Below are positions 19,171-27,959 of a DNA stretch of 64,000 bases, piece by piece. The stretch spans positions 186,001 to 250,000 of the forward strand of contig NZ_SMMA01000062.1 in NCBI RefSeq assembly GCF_009711345.1, in the 5' to 3' direction. The stretch comes from Pseudovibrio flavus. GTDB lineage: Bacteria; Pseudomonadota; Alphaproteobacteria; Rhizobiales; Stappiaceae. Each line of letters starts with the position of its first letter. Position 1 is the first letter of the stretch. Below the pieces are notes generated by a model. That model had not been told where the DNA came from. It did not search any database and was given only the letters and a program-made list of their open reading frames with translations. The translations under genes and the position numbers were made by a program.

Positions 19171-19530
19171 TTACGCTGTCTCGGCGTCTTTAGCGAACTC
19201 GTCATAAGCTGACAGAGCTTCAGCGCCGTACATCAGGGATGGTCCGCCGCCCATGTAAACTGCAACACCTATGGTTTCGATAATTTCTTCACGCGTTGCA
19301 CCGTACTTAAGCGCTGCCTTGGAATGATAGCCCAAGCACCCATCACAACGTGCTGCAATACCAATGGCTAGAGCGATCAGCTCCTTGGTCTTGGAATCCA
19401 GAACACCCGGCGCAATTGCGCTACGGGCAACCTCGCCAAATCCTTTCATTACACCCGGCAGTTCAGGGCGCAGCTCAGCCAGCCTTTTGTCTGTCTGACC
19501 GATGAATTCGTGCCAATTGGTTACGGACAT
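19171..19530 (-). CDS. Carboxymuconolactone decarboxylase/AhpD-like protein
   Basis: A 119-residue all-helical protein of the CMD/AhpD fold. The redox motif ARCDGCLGYHSKAAL gives Cys62-x-x-Cys65 and His69, the proton-relay arrangement of AhpD-type peroxidase partners, so a thiol-based antioxidant role is likelier than lactone decarboxylation. KTKELIALAIGIAARC and GATREEIIETIGVAVYMGGGPS are family blocks. It is divergent from a TetR regulator, with ATTCTAATAGAAT 24-36 bases before its start. Confidence 0.88.
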   Translation of the reverse strand: MSVTNWHEFIGQTDKRLAELRPELPGVMKGFGEVARSAIAPGVLDSKTKELIALAIGIAARCDGCLGYHSKAALKYGATREEIIETIGVAVYMGGGPSLMYGAEALSAYDEFAKDAETA

Positions 19531-19553
19531 TGCAGATTCCTTTATATTAGTAA

Positions 19554-19566
19554 ATTCTAATAGAAT
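19554..19566. promoter_or_regulatory. Candidate TetR operator before the CMD gene
   Basis: ATTCT-AAT-AGAAT is a 5+3+5 inverted repeat in the gap between the CMD gene and the divergent tetR, close to the CMD start, where a bound repressor would block transcription. Confidence 0.35.
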
Positions 19567-19745
19567 ACTCTAGCGGTACACTTTGGCAATCCCTCAGCCC
19601 TTGTCATCTTGTCACATGCTCCCCGTAAAAGAGCGCCAGATAGACGGAGTTCCCAAAAAGGTGTCCTACGGAATGCGAGGTTGAATTACAGCGCCCACTA
19701 TGATTACTGACTTTAAATCGTTTTATTCAGAAGGCGCTCTTATTT

Positions 19746-20345
19746 ATGTCAATTGCAGAATATCTAACCGTTCAAGGCCGAGCAGCAGACTTGCTTGAGG
19801 CAGGGAAAAGGTCGTTTCTGCACGTTGGTTATGAGAAGAGCGCGGTTTCCATGATTGCCGAGCACTCCGGCATCTCCATGGCGCACATTTACAACTTCTA
19901 CCCTAGCAAGCTGGACCTTGCCTGCGCCGTTGTTGGCGCCGAGATTGCCAAACTCGCGGCACGTTTGGAAACAACAGTTGACCCAAATGCTAGCGCGTCT
20001 GCCCGTTTGCAGGACGTGTTGCTGCGTGAGCTAACCGAGTGTGCAGAACTCTTACAGCGCTATCCGGGGCTTTTGAGCTGCCTTGCGATCATCAAAAAAC
20101 GGCGACCAGAATTCTACAATCGCGTTGTTGGGGTTATTCGACCTATTCTTGAAACCGTGCTTCGCTCCGGCAACATGGCCGAGGAGTTTGAGGTTCGCGA
20201 TGTCAAACAGACCGCTCTGCTGATTCATTCGGCAACCTCCCGCTATCGCTATGCCGAGGAGCTGATCGAGGCACCTATGGATGATGTTCGTGCAGAATAT
20301 AGAGCGCTCACTCGCCTACTGTTAAAGGGTGTTGAGAGACGTTGA
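19746..20345 (+). CDS. TetR/AcrR family transcriptional regulator
   Basis: A 199-residue one-component regulator. The N-terminal HTH domain (about 12-58) reads GKRSFLHVGYEKSAVSMIAEHSGISMAHIYNFYPSKLDLACAVV, split here by the recognition helix MAHIYNFYPSK. The C-terminal ligand domain (about 70-195) resembles other TetR proteins only in general helical layout. It is divergent from the CMD/AhpD-like gene, which it likely controls. The effector cannot be read from sequence. Confidence 0.9.
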   Translation: MSIAEYLTVQGRAADLLEAGKRSFLHVGYEKSAVSMIAEHSGISMAHIYNFYPSKLDLACAVVGAEIAKLAARLETTVDPNASASARLQDVLLRELTECAELLQRYPGLLSCLAIIKKRRPEFYNRVVGVIRPILETVLRSGNMAEEFEVRDVKQTALLIHSATSRYRYAEELIEAPMDDVRAEYRALTRLLLKGVERR

Positions 20346-20356
20346 TGCGTCTTTTA
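20337..20356 (+). terminator. Short stem-loop at the tetR stop codon
   Basis: AGACG / CGTCT with a 6-base loop containing the TGA stop, followed by four T in total. A weak terminator. Confidence 0.4.
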
Positions 20357-20487
20357 ACAATGCACCCTACCCTTATTTAACTTAGGCCATTGTCACTTAC
20401 AGCAACGCGCCCCCTATATTTCACGCTGCGTTATCAATGGTTTATCAATCAAGCTTTCCTATAGTTTCCCTGTCTGAAGCATAGCTC

Positions 20488-20510
20488 TACCGGCTCGGGT
20501 TTAGCCGGTA
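20488..20510 (+). promoter_or_regulatory. Leader stem-loop before the outer-membrane barrel gene
   Basis: TACCGGC (20488-20494) pairs with GCCGGTA (20504-20510) 23 bases before the ATG. It lies in the probable 5' leader, where omp mRNAs often carry stability or sRNA-control elements (inference). Confidence 0.4.
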
Positions 20511-20533
20511 CGCCTAAAAAACGGGGGACACCA

Positions 20534-21280
20534 ATGTATCGCGCAGTAGTGTTTGCGTCGGCGATAATTGGCAGCGTCGCAATAATATCACCGGCCCTTG
20601 CTCAGGAATTTGAAGACATCACCTACGAGGACGAGGTCGAGATCTTCGTCGAGGGTGATGAAGAGTTTTATTACGAGGATGAAGAAGTCATCGTCATAGA
20701 GGACACCTACAATTGGGATGGCTTCTATATCGGTGTTCAAGGTGCCTATGCCCACTTGGAAGGGTCTGACCGCTTTAGAGAGCGCAATGGCTTTGACGGT
20801 GGTATTGGCGGGCTGTTTGCTGGCTATAACTACGTCTACAGGAACGTATTTATCGGCGCCGAAATCGAAGGCAACATCTGGGGTTTTGGTGGCTCTTTGC
20901 CAAACTCAACAGTTCTCGATTCGGATTATATGCTCGCCGCCAAGGCCCGCTTCGGCATCGTATGGCAATACATCATGGCCTACGTGAACGCAGGTGTGGC
21001 AACTTCCGAAGTTACCGCACGAAATCCGATGCTTGGTACAGGCTCGGACAAGCAGCAGATGACAGGGTGGACAGTAGGCGCTGGCATTGAAGCTCTTGTT
21101 GCAGAAAACCTCGCGCTCAGACTTGATTATGCGCACGTAGACTATCACAGCCGTCGGTTCGAGATTGGTGGTACAAGCTTTAGAGAAGAGCTCGACGCTG
21201 ATGTAGTTCGCGTTGGTATTTCCTATCGCTTCAACAGCCCCATATTCAACTCACCGGACTTTGATGAAAGCACCTACTGA
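20534..21280 (+). CDS. Omp25/Omp31-type outer-membrane beta-barrel protein with acidic N-terminal extension
   Basis: A 248-residue exported protein. The signal peptide ends at SPALAQ (about 23). Residues 24-60 are an acidic stretch (17 of 37 are Asp/Glu, with Tyr and Val), then YNWDGFYIGVQGAYAH begins an 8-strand OmpA-like small barrel: GGLFAGYNYVYRNVFIGAEIEG, LAAKARFGIVWQYIMAYVNAG, WTVGAGIEALVAENLALRLDYAHV. The barrel matches rhizobial Omp25/31 and ends in VRVGISYRF before a 17-residue tail, so the aromatic residue that BAM recognises is not quite terminal. In relatives the segment before NW-x-GFY is short and Ala/Pro-rich; an acidic one is unusual. Confidence 0.85.
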   Translation: MYRAVVFASAIIGSVAIISPALAQEFEDITYEDEVEIFVEGDEEFYYEDEEVIVIEDTYNWDGFYIGVQGAYAHLEGSDRFRERNGFDGGIGGLFAGYNYVYRNVFIGAEIEGNIWGFGGSLPNSTVLDSDYMLAAKARFGIVWQYIMAYVNAGVATSEVTARNPMLGTGSDKQQMTGWTVGAGIEALVAENLALRLDYAHVDYHSRRFEIGGTSFREELDADVVRVGISYRFNSPIFNSPDFDESTY

Positions 21281-21323
21281 CCTGCAAGTTGACAGGGCTA
21301 TCCCCTCCAATAGCCCTGAATAG

Positions 21324-21364
21324 AAAAAGCCGCTGTGTTCTACCCCCGAACACAGCGGCTTTTT
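21324..21364. terminator. Bidirectional terminator between the barrel gene and sdhB
   Basis: A 17-bp perfect stem (AAAAAGCCGCTGTGTTC and its complement) with a 7-base loop, A-rich on one side and T-rich on the other, so it works for both convergent genes. Confidence 0.92.
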
Positions 21365-21387
21365 TGTTTTTAAACCAGAAGACCTGA

Positions 21388-22170
21388 TTAGACGCGGCGC
21401 TCGACCATCATCTTTTTGATCTCTGCGATGGCCTTTGCAGGGTTCAAGCCCTTTGGACATGCCTGAGAACAGTTCATGATGGTGTGGCAGCGATAGAGGC
21501 GGAACGGATCTTCCAAATTATCCAGACGCTTACCGGTTGCCTCATCGCGGCTATCAATAAGCCAGCGGTATGCCTGAAGCAGGATAGCAGGGCCGAGGTA
21601 ACGGTCGCCGTTCCACCAGTAGCTTGGGCAGGAGGTGGAGCAGCAAGCGCAAAGAATACACTCGTAGAGGCCATCCAGCTTCTGACGATCTTCGTGCGAC
21701 TGTAGCCACTCTTTTTCAGGCTGAGGCGACGTTGTTTGAAGCCATGGCTCAATAGAGCGGTGCTGCGCGTAGAAGCGGGTCATATCCGGCACAAGATCCT
21801 TCACCACCGGCATATGCGGCAGTGGGTAGATCTTGACGATCTCACCAGACACCTCATTGGAGCCCTTGGTACAGGCCAAAGTGTTGGTGCCGTCGATGTT
21901 CATCGCGCACGAGCCGCAGATACCTTCACGGCAAGAGCGGCGGAAGGTCAGCGTCGGGTCGATCTTATCCTTGATGTAGATAAGCGCGTCCAGAACCATT
22001 GGGCCGCAATCATCGGCATCAACAAAGTAGGTGTCGATGCGCGGGTTGCGACCATCGTCCGGAGACCAACGATAGATGCGATATTCGCGCAGGTTGGTTG
22101 CGCCTTCCGGCTTGGGCCAGATTTTGCCCTCTCCCATCCGGGAGTTTTTAGGTAGCGTAAGCTGAACCAT
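21388..22170 (-). CDS. sdhB: Succinate dehydrogenase iron-sulfur subunit
   Basis: A 260-residue subunit that carries electrons from FAD to quinone. The [2Fe-2S] ligands are in [19 protein letters not shown] with a later ACT. The [4Fe-4S] and [3Fe-4S] cysteines are in [17 protein letters not shown] and [20 protein letters not shown]. Length and order are canonical. It is last in sdhCDAB, 24 bases after sdhA, before a strong shared terminator. Confidence 0.97.
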   Translation of the reverse strand: MVQLTLPKNSRMGEGKIWPKPEGATNLREYRIYRWSPDDGRNPRIDTYFVDADDCGPMVLDALIYIKDKIDPTLTFRRSCREGICGSCAMNIDGTNTLACTKGSNEVSGEIVKIYPLPHMPVVKDLVPDMTRFYAQHRSIEPWLQTTSPQPEKEWLQSHEDRQKLDGLYECILCACCSTSCPSYWWNGDRYLGPAILLQAYRWLIDSRDEATGKRLDNLEDPFRLYRCHTIMNCSQACPKGLNPAKAIAEIKKMMVERRV

Positions 22171-22194
22171 TAAACGTACTCCTGGTTAGGCGTC

Positions 22195-24060
22195 TTAGTA
22201 GACGCGGGCCTTAGGTGCGATTTTCTTAGGATCGATACCGCCCTCTTCCGGCTTGGTAAGCGGATCAAGAACAACCGGACGATAGCTCAATGTCACCTTA
22301 CCATCCTCGGAGAGGTGGGAGATGGTGTGCTTACGCCAGTTTTCGTCATCGCGACCATCCAGAGGACCGTCTTTGAAGTCTTCACGAGCGTGAGCGCCGC
22401 GGCTTTCCTTACGCGCCTCAGCACCGTAAACGGTGGTGATAGCGTTCGCCATAAGGTTTTCCAGCTCAAGGGTTTCGACCAGATCGGAGTTCCAAATCAT
22501 GGAGCGGTCGGTAACCTTGATGTCCTTCATCTCTTCCCAGATAGCGGAAATGCGCTGACAGCCCTGTTCAAGGCTTTCCTGCGTACGGAACACCGCTGCA
22601 TCTTCCTGCATGGTGCGCTGCATCTTCTCACGAAGCTGTGCCGTTGGCGTGTTGCCGTCAGCGTAACGCAGCTTGTCAAAGCGAGCCATGATCTTCTGGC
22701 AGGACGCATCGTTTGGAGTAGGCACCGGCGCTTCGCGGTCAATAACCTCGCCAGCGCGGATAGCTGCTGCGCGGCCGAAGACCACAAGGTCGATCAGGGA
22801 GTTGGAACCAAGACGGTTCGCACCATGAACGGATGCACAGCCTGCTTCACCAACTGCCATGAGACCCGGTGCGATTGCGTTCGGATCTTCTTCGGTCGGG
22901 TTCAGCACTTCGCCCCAATAGTTGGTTGGAATGCCGCCCATGTTGTAGTGAACGGTTGGCAGAACCGGAATCGGCTCCTTGGTCACATCAACGCCAGCAA
23001 AGATGCGCGCAGATTCGGAGATACCCGGAAGGCGCTCTGCAAGCAGATCCGGATCAAGGTGATCCAAATGCAGGAAGATGTGGTCTTTGTTCTTGCCAAC
23101 ACCGCGACCTTCACGGATCTCGATGGTCATACAGCGAGATACAACATCGCGGGACGCAAGGTCTTTGGCGGAAGGTGCGTAACGCTCCATGAAGCGCTCA
23201 CCCTCAGAGTTCACCAGATAACCACCTTCACCGCGTGCGCCCTCTGTAATCAGACAGCCTGCACCGTAAATGCCGGTTGGGTGGAACTGTACGAACTCCA
23301 TATCCTGAAGCGGAAGACCTGCGCGGGCAATCATGCCGCCGCCGTCACCGGTACAGGTGTGAGCGGAAGTCGCAGAGAAGTAGGAACGGCCATAACCGCC
23401 GGTCGCCAGAACAACCATCTTGGCGGAGAAGCGGTGAATGGTGCCGTCATCAAGGTTCCAAGCGATAACGCCCTGACAGACGCCATCTTCGGACATGATG
23501 AGATCGAGCGCGAAGTACTCGATGTAGAACTCCGCGTTGTTCTTCAAAGATTGGCCGTAGAGTGTATGCAAAATCGCGTGGCCGGTACGGTCAGCTGCAG
23601 CACAGGTGCGCTGTACTGGAGGGCCGTCGCCGAAATTCTGCATGTGACCGCCGAACGGGCGCTGGTAGATTTTGCCTTCCTCGTTACGAGAGAACGGCAC
23701 ACCGTAGTGCTCCAGTTCGTAAACAGCAGCAGGCGCTTCACGAGCGAGGTATTCCATCGCGTCGGTGTCGCCCAGCCAGTCAGAGCCTTTAACAGTGTCG
23801 TACATGTGCCACTGCCAGTGGTCTGGCGTCATGTTTTGCAAAGACGCTGCAATACCACCCTGCGCGGCAACAGTGTGCGAGCGGGTCGGGAAAACCTTGG
23901 TAATACAGGCTGTTTTAAAGCCCTGTTCGGCCATACCGAGGGTAGCGCGCAAACCTGCGCCACCTGCGCCAACCACAACCACATCAAAAGTGTGATCGAC
24001 GAACTCGTAAGCCTTACCCCCCTTAGACGGGGCAGATCCGTTGCTGGTTGATCCAGTCAT
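22195..24060 (-). CDS. sdhA: Succinate dehydrogenase flavoprotein subunit
   Basis: A 621-residue FAD subunit that oxidises succinate to fumarate. The dinucleotide fold is [19 protein letters not shown]. The covalent FAD histidine is in [15 protein letters not shown]. Substrate residues lie in [14 protein letters not shown] and in the segment [19 protein letters not shown] and [20 protein letters not shown] are strongly conserved. The N-terminal Ser/Gly-rich extension is short. Starts at ATG 24060, six bases after sdhD ends. Confidence 0.97.
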   Translation of the reverse strand: MTGSTSNGSAPSKGGKAYEFVDHTFDVVVVGAGGAGLRATLGMAEQGFKTACITKVFPTRSHTVAAQGGIAASLQNMTPDHWQWHMYDTVKGSDWLGDTDAMEYLAREAPAAVYELEHYGVPFSRNEEGKIYQRPFGGHMQNFGDGPPVQRTCAAADRTGHAILHTLYGQSLKNNAEFYIEYFALDLIMSEDGVCQGVIAWNLDDGTIHRFSAKMVVLATGGYGRSYFSATSAHTCTGDGGGMIARAGLPLQDMEFVQFHPTGIYGAGCLITEGARGEGGYLVNSEGERFMERYAPSAKDLASRDVVSRCMTIEIREGRGVGKNKDHIFLHLDHLDPDLLAERLPGISESARIFAGVDVTKEPIPVLPTVHYNMGGIPTNYWGEVLNPTEEDPNAIAPGLMAVGEAGCASVHGANRLGSNSLIDLVVFGRAAAIRAGEVIDREAPVPTPNDASCQKIMARFDKLRYADGNTPTAQLREKMQRTMQEDAAVFRTQESLEQGCQRISAIWEEMKDIKVTDRSMIWNSDLVETLELENLMANAITTVYGAEARKESRGAHAREDFKDGPLDGRDDENWRKHTISHLSEDGKVTLSYRPVVLDPLTKPEEGGIDPKKIAPKARVY

Positions 24061-24065
24061 TGAAT

Positions 24066-24449
24066 TCAGCCTCCGAAGCTGATTTTGAGAATTGCGATGG
24101 TGGAAGCCAGCGCAACAAAGGAGGAGAAGAAGATATTACCCATAATGAGCAGCAGCTTAGGCCCTTCGTTATGGATGTAGTCTTCAATAATCACCTGCAT
24201 GCCCAGCTTCATGTGGTAGCAGCCCACCAGAACCACCAGCAGCATCAAAGTGGCAATGAACGGGTTCTCCAAAGTGCCAATGACCGTTTCGTAGTCAGCC
24301 CCTTGCAGAGAAATCAGCAGGATAATGAAAAAGGAAATAAGGAACACGTTTGCAACGGCTGTTACACGCTGACGCCAGAAGTGCTGTGTGCCATCTTTCG
24401 CAGAGCCTAGCCCGCGAACCTTTTTAAGAGGAGTGCGCATATCGGACAT
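24066..24449 (-). CDS. sdhD: Succinate dehydrogenase membrane anchor SdhD
   Basis: A 127-residue anchor with three predicted membrane helices (about 33-53, 62-82 and 98-120). [31 protein letters not shown] is the classic SdhD opening, where HFWRQR marks the quinone side. The second helix carries [17 protein letters not shown], whose His ligates heme b. The stop is six bases before sdhA. The ATG at 24449 is spaced well from GGAG; a GTG three codons upstream overlaps that site and is rejected. Confidence 0.92.
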   Translation of the reverse strand: MSDMRTPLKKVRGLGSAKDGTQHFWRQRVTAVANVFLISFFIILLISLQGADYETVIGTLENPFIATLMLLVVLVGCYHMKLGMQVIIEDYIHNEGPKLLLIMGNIFFSSFVALASTIAILKISFGG

Positions 24450-24460
24450 ATCAATCACTC

Positions 24461-24859
24461 CTATCCAACGATGTAACCAATGATCCAGAGCACGATCGTG
24501 ATGCTCACGGAACCAATGATGGTTGCTTTAGCCATCCAGTTGGCTGTTTCCAACTCGAAGCCATGGCCCATGTCCCATACGAAGTGGCGCAGGCCGCCGA
24601 GCATGTGGTGAACCAGTGCCCAAGTGAAGCCAAAGAGTACCAAACGGCCCAGGAACGACCCATAGATCTCGTTCACAAAGGCAAACCATTCAGGCCCTGA
24701 AGCTGCAGCAATAAGCCAGAAAGCGACTAGTACTGTTCCAAAGTAAAGTGCGCCGCCGGTAATGCGGTGCAAGATAGACATCAGCATCGTCAGGATAAGC
24801 TTGTAAACCTGAAGATGGGGCGATAACGGCCGTTTGGCCCTGGTGTCAGCGTTCGCCAT
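24461..24859 (-). CDS. sdhC: Succinate dehydrogenase cytochrome b subunit SdhC
   Basis: A 132-residue membrane anchor. [25 protein letters not shown] is the family signature, given here in two parts because it is long: [11 protein letters not shown], then [14 protein letters not shown]. The heme-binding His is in [18 protein letters not shown]. Three helices are predicted. Start ATG 24859 follows CGGGAGAGAGG; an in-frame ATG 29 codons upstream would prepend a non-homologous stretch. First gene of the operon, 31 bases downstream of a 16-bp palindrome. Confidence 0.94.
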   Translation of the reverse strand: MANADTRAKRPLSPHLQVYKLILTMLMSILHRITGGALYFGTVLVAFWLIAAASGPEWFAFVNEIYGSFLGRLVLFGFTWALVHHMLGGLRHFVWDMGHGFELETANWMAKATIIGSVSITIVLWIIGYIVG

Positions 24860-24890
24860 AAACCTCTCTCCCGTTCCCTGCCACCTTACG

Positions 24891-24906
24891 TTTACGTATA
24901 CGTAAA
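24891..24906. promoter_or_regulatory. Perfect 16-bp palindrome upstream of sdhC
   Basis: TTTACGTATACGTAAA equals its own reverse complement and begins 32 bases before the sdhC start codon, a place for a dimeric regulator. The related GTTTACGTTAAC lies before mdh (14778-14789). Regulator unknown. Confidence 0.55.
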
Positions 24907-25323
24907 TAAAACAAGGCGTTGTGTGAGACTGTAATAACCGCATCATACGAGTGCGTCAAAGCATCCCACGCAATTCCCTTTAATTTATCGCCTTTAAAGC
25001 TAAAAAACCTCTTTTTTCTTCTGTTTAATGCACCAAGAGCCTACAACATTAGTCTAGAGAGACAGTGCTATTGCACAGTTTTTAAATATGAATATTTCCA
25101 TCAATATTTAGATTCTGAATTTCCAAGGGCTTTTTCAGCAAGGCCGGCAGCATGACCCAGCGCATTCAAAAACCTGCGTCATTAGGCATATTGTAAGAAC
25201 ATCGTCAAAAGCTACGCAATTAATACTATATTGCTTAAGGATCGGATCATTAGGTCCTTGTAAAGCATAGCTTGATCAATGCCGTAGCTATGCCGCCCTG
25301 ACAAAAACAAGAATGAGGCGGAT
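24907..25323. other. AT-rich non-coding gap between sdhC and aqpZ
   Basis: 417 bases with no gene that I can support. It contains AAATAT-GA-ATATTT (25084-25097) and GTGC-TATT-GCAC near 25065. In the aqpZ leader, GCATAGC/GCTATGC forms a long-loop hairpin near 25265-25293. Promoters of both divergent units must lie here. Confidence 0.4.
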
Positions 25324-26028
25324 ATGAAAAAGGCACTTGCAGAACTTATTGGAACTTTCACGTTGGTCTTGTTCGGCTGCGGCGTTGCCGTTGTTGGCGG
25401 AATGGGCGACGAAATCACCACAGTCAACTTACTGGGAATCGCTTTCGCGTTCGGCCTGTCCATTGTCGCAATGGGCTATGGCATCGGACCGGTTTCCGGT
25501 TGCCATATCAATCCGGCGGTTAGTTTTGGCGTCTGGCTGGCAGGGCGCATGTCGTTTGGCGAGTTTATCGTCTACGTCATCTCGCAGGTTATTGGAGCGC
25601 TACTCGCCGCTGTTTTGCTCTACCTCATCCTCTCCGGCAAAGCCTCAGGTTGGGATGGCGGTCTTGGACAGAATGGCTGGGGACCGGACACAGTTGGCGG
25701 ATATGACCAAACCTCCGCTTTCCTGTTTGAGGTAACGGCGACTTTTGTCTTTCTGGTTTGTATTTTGGGTGTCACTCAAAAAGGTGCGCCGAACCACTTT
25801 GCAGGAATCGCTATTGGTTTAACGCTTGTGATGATCCACCTACTTGGCATCAACATCACCGGCACATCCGTCAATCCGGCACGCTCTATCGGTCCTGCAG
25901 TGGTGGGAATGGAAGCCAATCCATTGGCCGTGCAGCAGCTATGGCTATTTATCGTCGCGCCTTTGATCGGCGGCGGACTGGCAGGGCTCTTCTTCCGCTC
26001 TGGCTTACTTGGTCTGGATGAAGACTGA
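25324..26028 (+). CDS. aqpZ: Aquaporin Z water channel
   Basis: A 234-residue MIP family channel with six membrane helices. The two half-helix NPA motifs are present: GCHINPAVSFG and GTSVNPARSIGPA. The Arg after the second NPA, the Phe in helix 1/2 regions and His in helix 5 (VMIHLLGINITG) form the narrow aromatic/arginine filter of water-specific channels, so AqpZ rather than GlpF. It ends 9 bases before the convergent GNAT gene, with no clear terminator between them. Confidence 0.95.
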   Translation: MKKALAELIGTFTLVLFGCGVAVVGGMGDEITTVNLLGIAFAFGLSIVAMGYGIGPVSGCHINPAVSFGVWLAGRMSFGEFIVYVISQVIGALLAAVLLYLILSGKASGWDGGLGQNGWGPDTVGGYDQTSAFLFEVTATFVFLVCILGVTQKGAPNHFAGIAIGLTLVMIHLLGINITGTSVNPARSIGPAVVGMEANPLAVQQLWLFIVAPLIGGGLAGLFFRSGLLGLDED

Positions 26029-26037
26029 CAACGCCAC

Positions 26038-26514
26038 CTAAAGCGTAAAGGCGAGATAGGTAACTGTTTTGCCTTTACCTTCCAACTCCGCAGTGCCTAC
26101 GGGTTTAAAGCCGAGCGCTGCGTGGAACTGATCAGAGGCTGGGTTAGGCGGATCGCTATTTACCTCGCAAACGACCCTTTCAACCCCTTTGGCTTTTGCG
26201 AAAGCAAACAGATCATCATAAAGCGCCTTGGCAACACCTTTACCGCGGGCCTCTGGCGAGACCACGATACGGTCGATATAAAAGAACCGGCCATAACGCT
26301 GCTTGAACCAAAGAAAGTTCGGGCTGCTGTAGTTCGCCCTGTCATCGAAAACCAAGAGGAAGCCGTCTGTATCACCGCAGATTTGCGCGTAGGCAGCTTC
26401 TGCCACCATATGCTCCAACTGCTCTGGCGTCAGGGATGAAAGCTCTACGACGTGATCTTGGTTAAGCGCATGGGCCCAAGGCGTATCGCTTGGCTTAAAA
26501 CTGCGAATGCTCAT
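26038..26514 (-). CDS. GNAT family N-acetyltransferase
   Basis: A 158-residue acetyltransferase. The acetyl-CoA loop is VVSPEARGKGVAKALYDDLFAFA (motif A, R/Q-x-x-G-x-G/A: here ARGKGVA). The N-terminal part includes a FRF-like LWFKQRYGRFFYIDRIVV strand. The C-terminal FHAALGFKPVG is the common motif-B ending. The substrate cannot be told. It lies 13 bases after the EI24-like gene and is probably co-transcribed with it. Confidence 0.85.
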   Translation of the reverse strand: MSIRSFKPSDTPWAHALNQDHVVELSSLTPEQLEHMVAEAAYAQICGDTDGFLLVFDDRANYSSPNFLWFKQRYGRFFYIDRIVVSPEARGKGVAKALYDDLFAFAKAKGVERVVCEVNSDPPNPASDQFHAALGFKPVGTAELEGKGKTVTYLAFTL

Positions 26515-26527
26515 GAAGACCCCAACC

Positions 26528-27205
26528 TTAAGATGACTGAACCGCGGTGGAGTAGTTCAAGCGCTTGAATATATGCACCATCAAAATAGTCGCAAAGATC
26601 GGGGTGATGAGGTTCACAATTGGAATGGCCATAACGCCTGCAATCATCAAACCGGCGATGAAGACCATTGCCCCGTGACGTTTACGCAGGAGCTGCGCGT
26701 CAGGAATTGGCATAAAGCGCATTGCGGCAAATTCGAAGAATTCCCGCCCCAGCAGATAGCCGTTGACGACAAAAAAGGCGACCATATTCACGCCGGGGAT
26801 CAAAAGCAGGAACAACGCCAGTAAGTTGCCCAAAATAACAACGCCTGCGAATTTCAGTGCTATACGCAGAGATGTCATAACAGGCAGAGCCTTACCCTTT
26901 CCATCCTGCGGGTAGTCATGCTCTTCAACAATTTCGGCGATATCATCTTGATAAAAGGCAACGAATAGGGCCGAGGCCGGACCAATTAAAAAGCCCAAGC
27001 CAATAAAAGCACCAATGCCGGTTAGCAGGCCAAGGGCTGTTTCCAGCCAAGGGTATGGAACGGTAACGAAGCTGACAAACAAGCCCTGAATCACAATCCA
27101 GATGACCGCCAAGAGCGCCAGCGTAAGCCCGATAGACTTCCAGAAAATGGCGCGAAATGGTGGTTCGAACACCTGCTTGAATGATTTTATGGCGAGTGAC
27201 AGCAT
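26528..27205 (-). CDS. EI24 domain (CysZ-like) membrane protein
   Basis: A 225-residue inner-membrane protein with four or five predicted helices. The pattern MLSLAIKSFKQVFEPPFRAIFWKSIGL, then GVVILGNLLALFLLLIPGVNMVAFFVVNGYLLGREFFEFAAMRF, is given here as features: a P-P-F-R pair near residue 16, an I-P-G-V-N-x-V turn near 130, and a GREFFEFAAMRF motif near 155. These define the EI24/CysZ-like family (CysZ is a sulfate channel in E. coli). Substrate unknown here, and no cys genes adjoin it. An ATG 11 codons upstream (27238) is possible but has no better ribosome site. Confidence 0.8.
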   Translation of the reverse strand: MLSLAIKSFKQVFEPPFRAIFWKSIGLTLALLAVIWIVIQGLFVSFVTVPYPWLETALGLLTGIGAFIGLGFLIGPASALFVAFYQDDIAEIVEEHDYPQDGKGKALPVMTSLRIALKFAGVVILGNLLALFLLLIPGVNMVAFFVVNGYLLGREFFEFAAMRFMPIPDAQLLRKRHGAMVFIAGLMIAGVMAIPIVNLITPIFATILMVHIFKRLNYSTAVQSS

Positions 27206-27309
27206 CGTTTCGAAATACCCTTTAATCCCTACAGGCATTCAAATAGACACGCCTGTCTTGGGAAACAAGGCCCGAAGGCAAAACACCTCTCCTTCGGGCA
27301 CCCACGTTT

Positions 27310-27924
27310 TTAGCTTGCTACCTCAGCAACCTGAGGCTCGAAGGCATGCCATTGCAGAGCATCTATTGAAGCTGCGCAAGCATCCAGATCTTTGCGATCA
27401 AAGCAAAACCAGTACCCGCCGCCTGCAGGCACATCATGGTCTCTTGAAATCGCCAAATTGGCTAGATGGCACTTGAGCAGCGTACCGACGCCGCCGTGAC
27501 CAGAAAACAGAACAACGTCATCCTGCGGTATTGCCTCAAACACCTTTTTGATCTCAGACACAATCCGCGTTTGTGCATCCAAAGCCCGTTCCCAGCCCTG
27601 CACGCTCACAGCAGGACGAGCGAAAAACTCGTTTGCGATTTCTTCAAATTTTTCCGGCGGAACAAAGCCCGTTGAGGAGCGGTCATTTTCATGAAGCCCT
27701 TCTACAATTTCCATATCAACACCAAGATGACCGGCGATGATCTGTCCGGTCTCAATGGCTTTTTTCTCGCGGCTGGAAATTACATGGTCCACGTCAATCA
27801 GCCACGATTGGCGCAGACCTTCTTGCATTCGTTGTCGGCCGACATCAGACAAATCCCAATCGGGAACGGGCACTGCCGGATCTATCTCTACATTTGGATG
27901 CGTCAGATAATAACATTTGCCCAT
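27310..27924 (-). CDS. Histidine phosphatase family protein with THP instead of RHG motif
   Basis: A 204-residue protein of the phosphoglycerate-mutase-like fold. The first motif reads CYYLTHPNVEIDP: the nucleophilic His9 is kept but the usual R-H-G is T-H-P. ISSREKKAIETGQIIA gives the second arginine. LHENDRSSTGFVPPEKF is the acid region. The second catalytic His is in VLFSGHGGVGTLL. Related alphaproteobacterial proteins also have THP in this place (from memory), so it seems to be a subfamily. Substrate unknown. Gap of 35 bases from nudC upstream. Confidence 0.82.
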   Translation of the reverse strand: MGKCYYLTHPNVEIDPAVPVPDWDLSDVGRQRMQEGLRQSWLIDVDHVISSREKKAIETGQIIAGHLGVDMEIVEGLHENDRSSTGFVPPEKFEEIANEFFARPAVSVQGWERALDAQTRIVSEIKKVFEAIPQDDVVLFSGHGGVGTLLKCHLANLAISRDHDVPAGGGYWFCFDRKDLDACAASIDALQWHAFEPQVAEVAS

Positions 27925-27959
27925 AACCCCTCCTTGGCAATTTGACCATATATCGACCC

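Noticed and set aside
22315-24051. 578-codon open frame on the plus strand opposite sdhA
   Set aside because: Antisense shadow of a strongly biased coding sequence; no domain recognised, while sdhA is certain.
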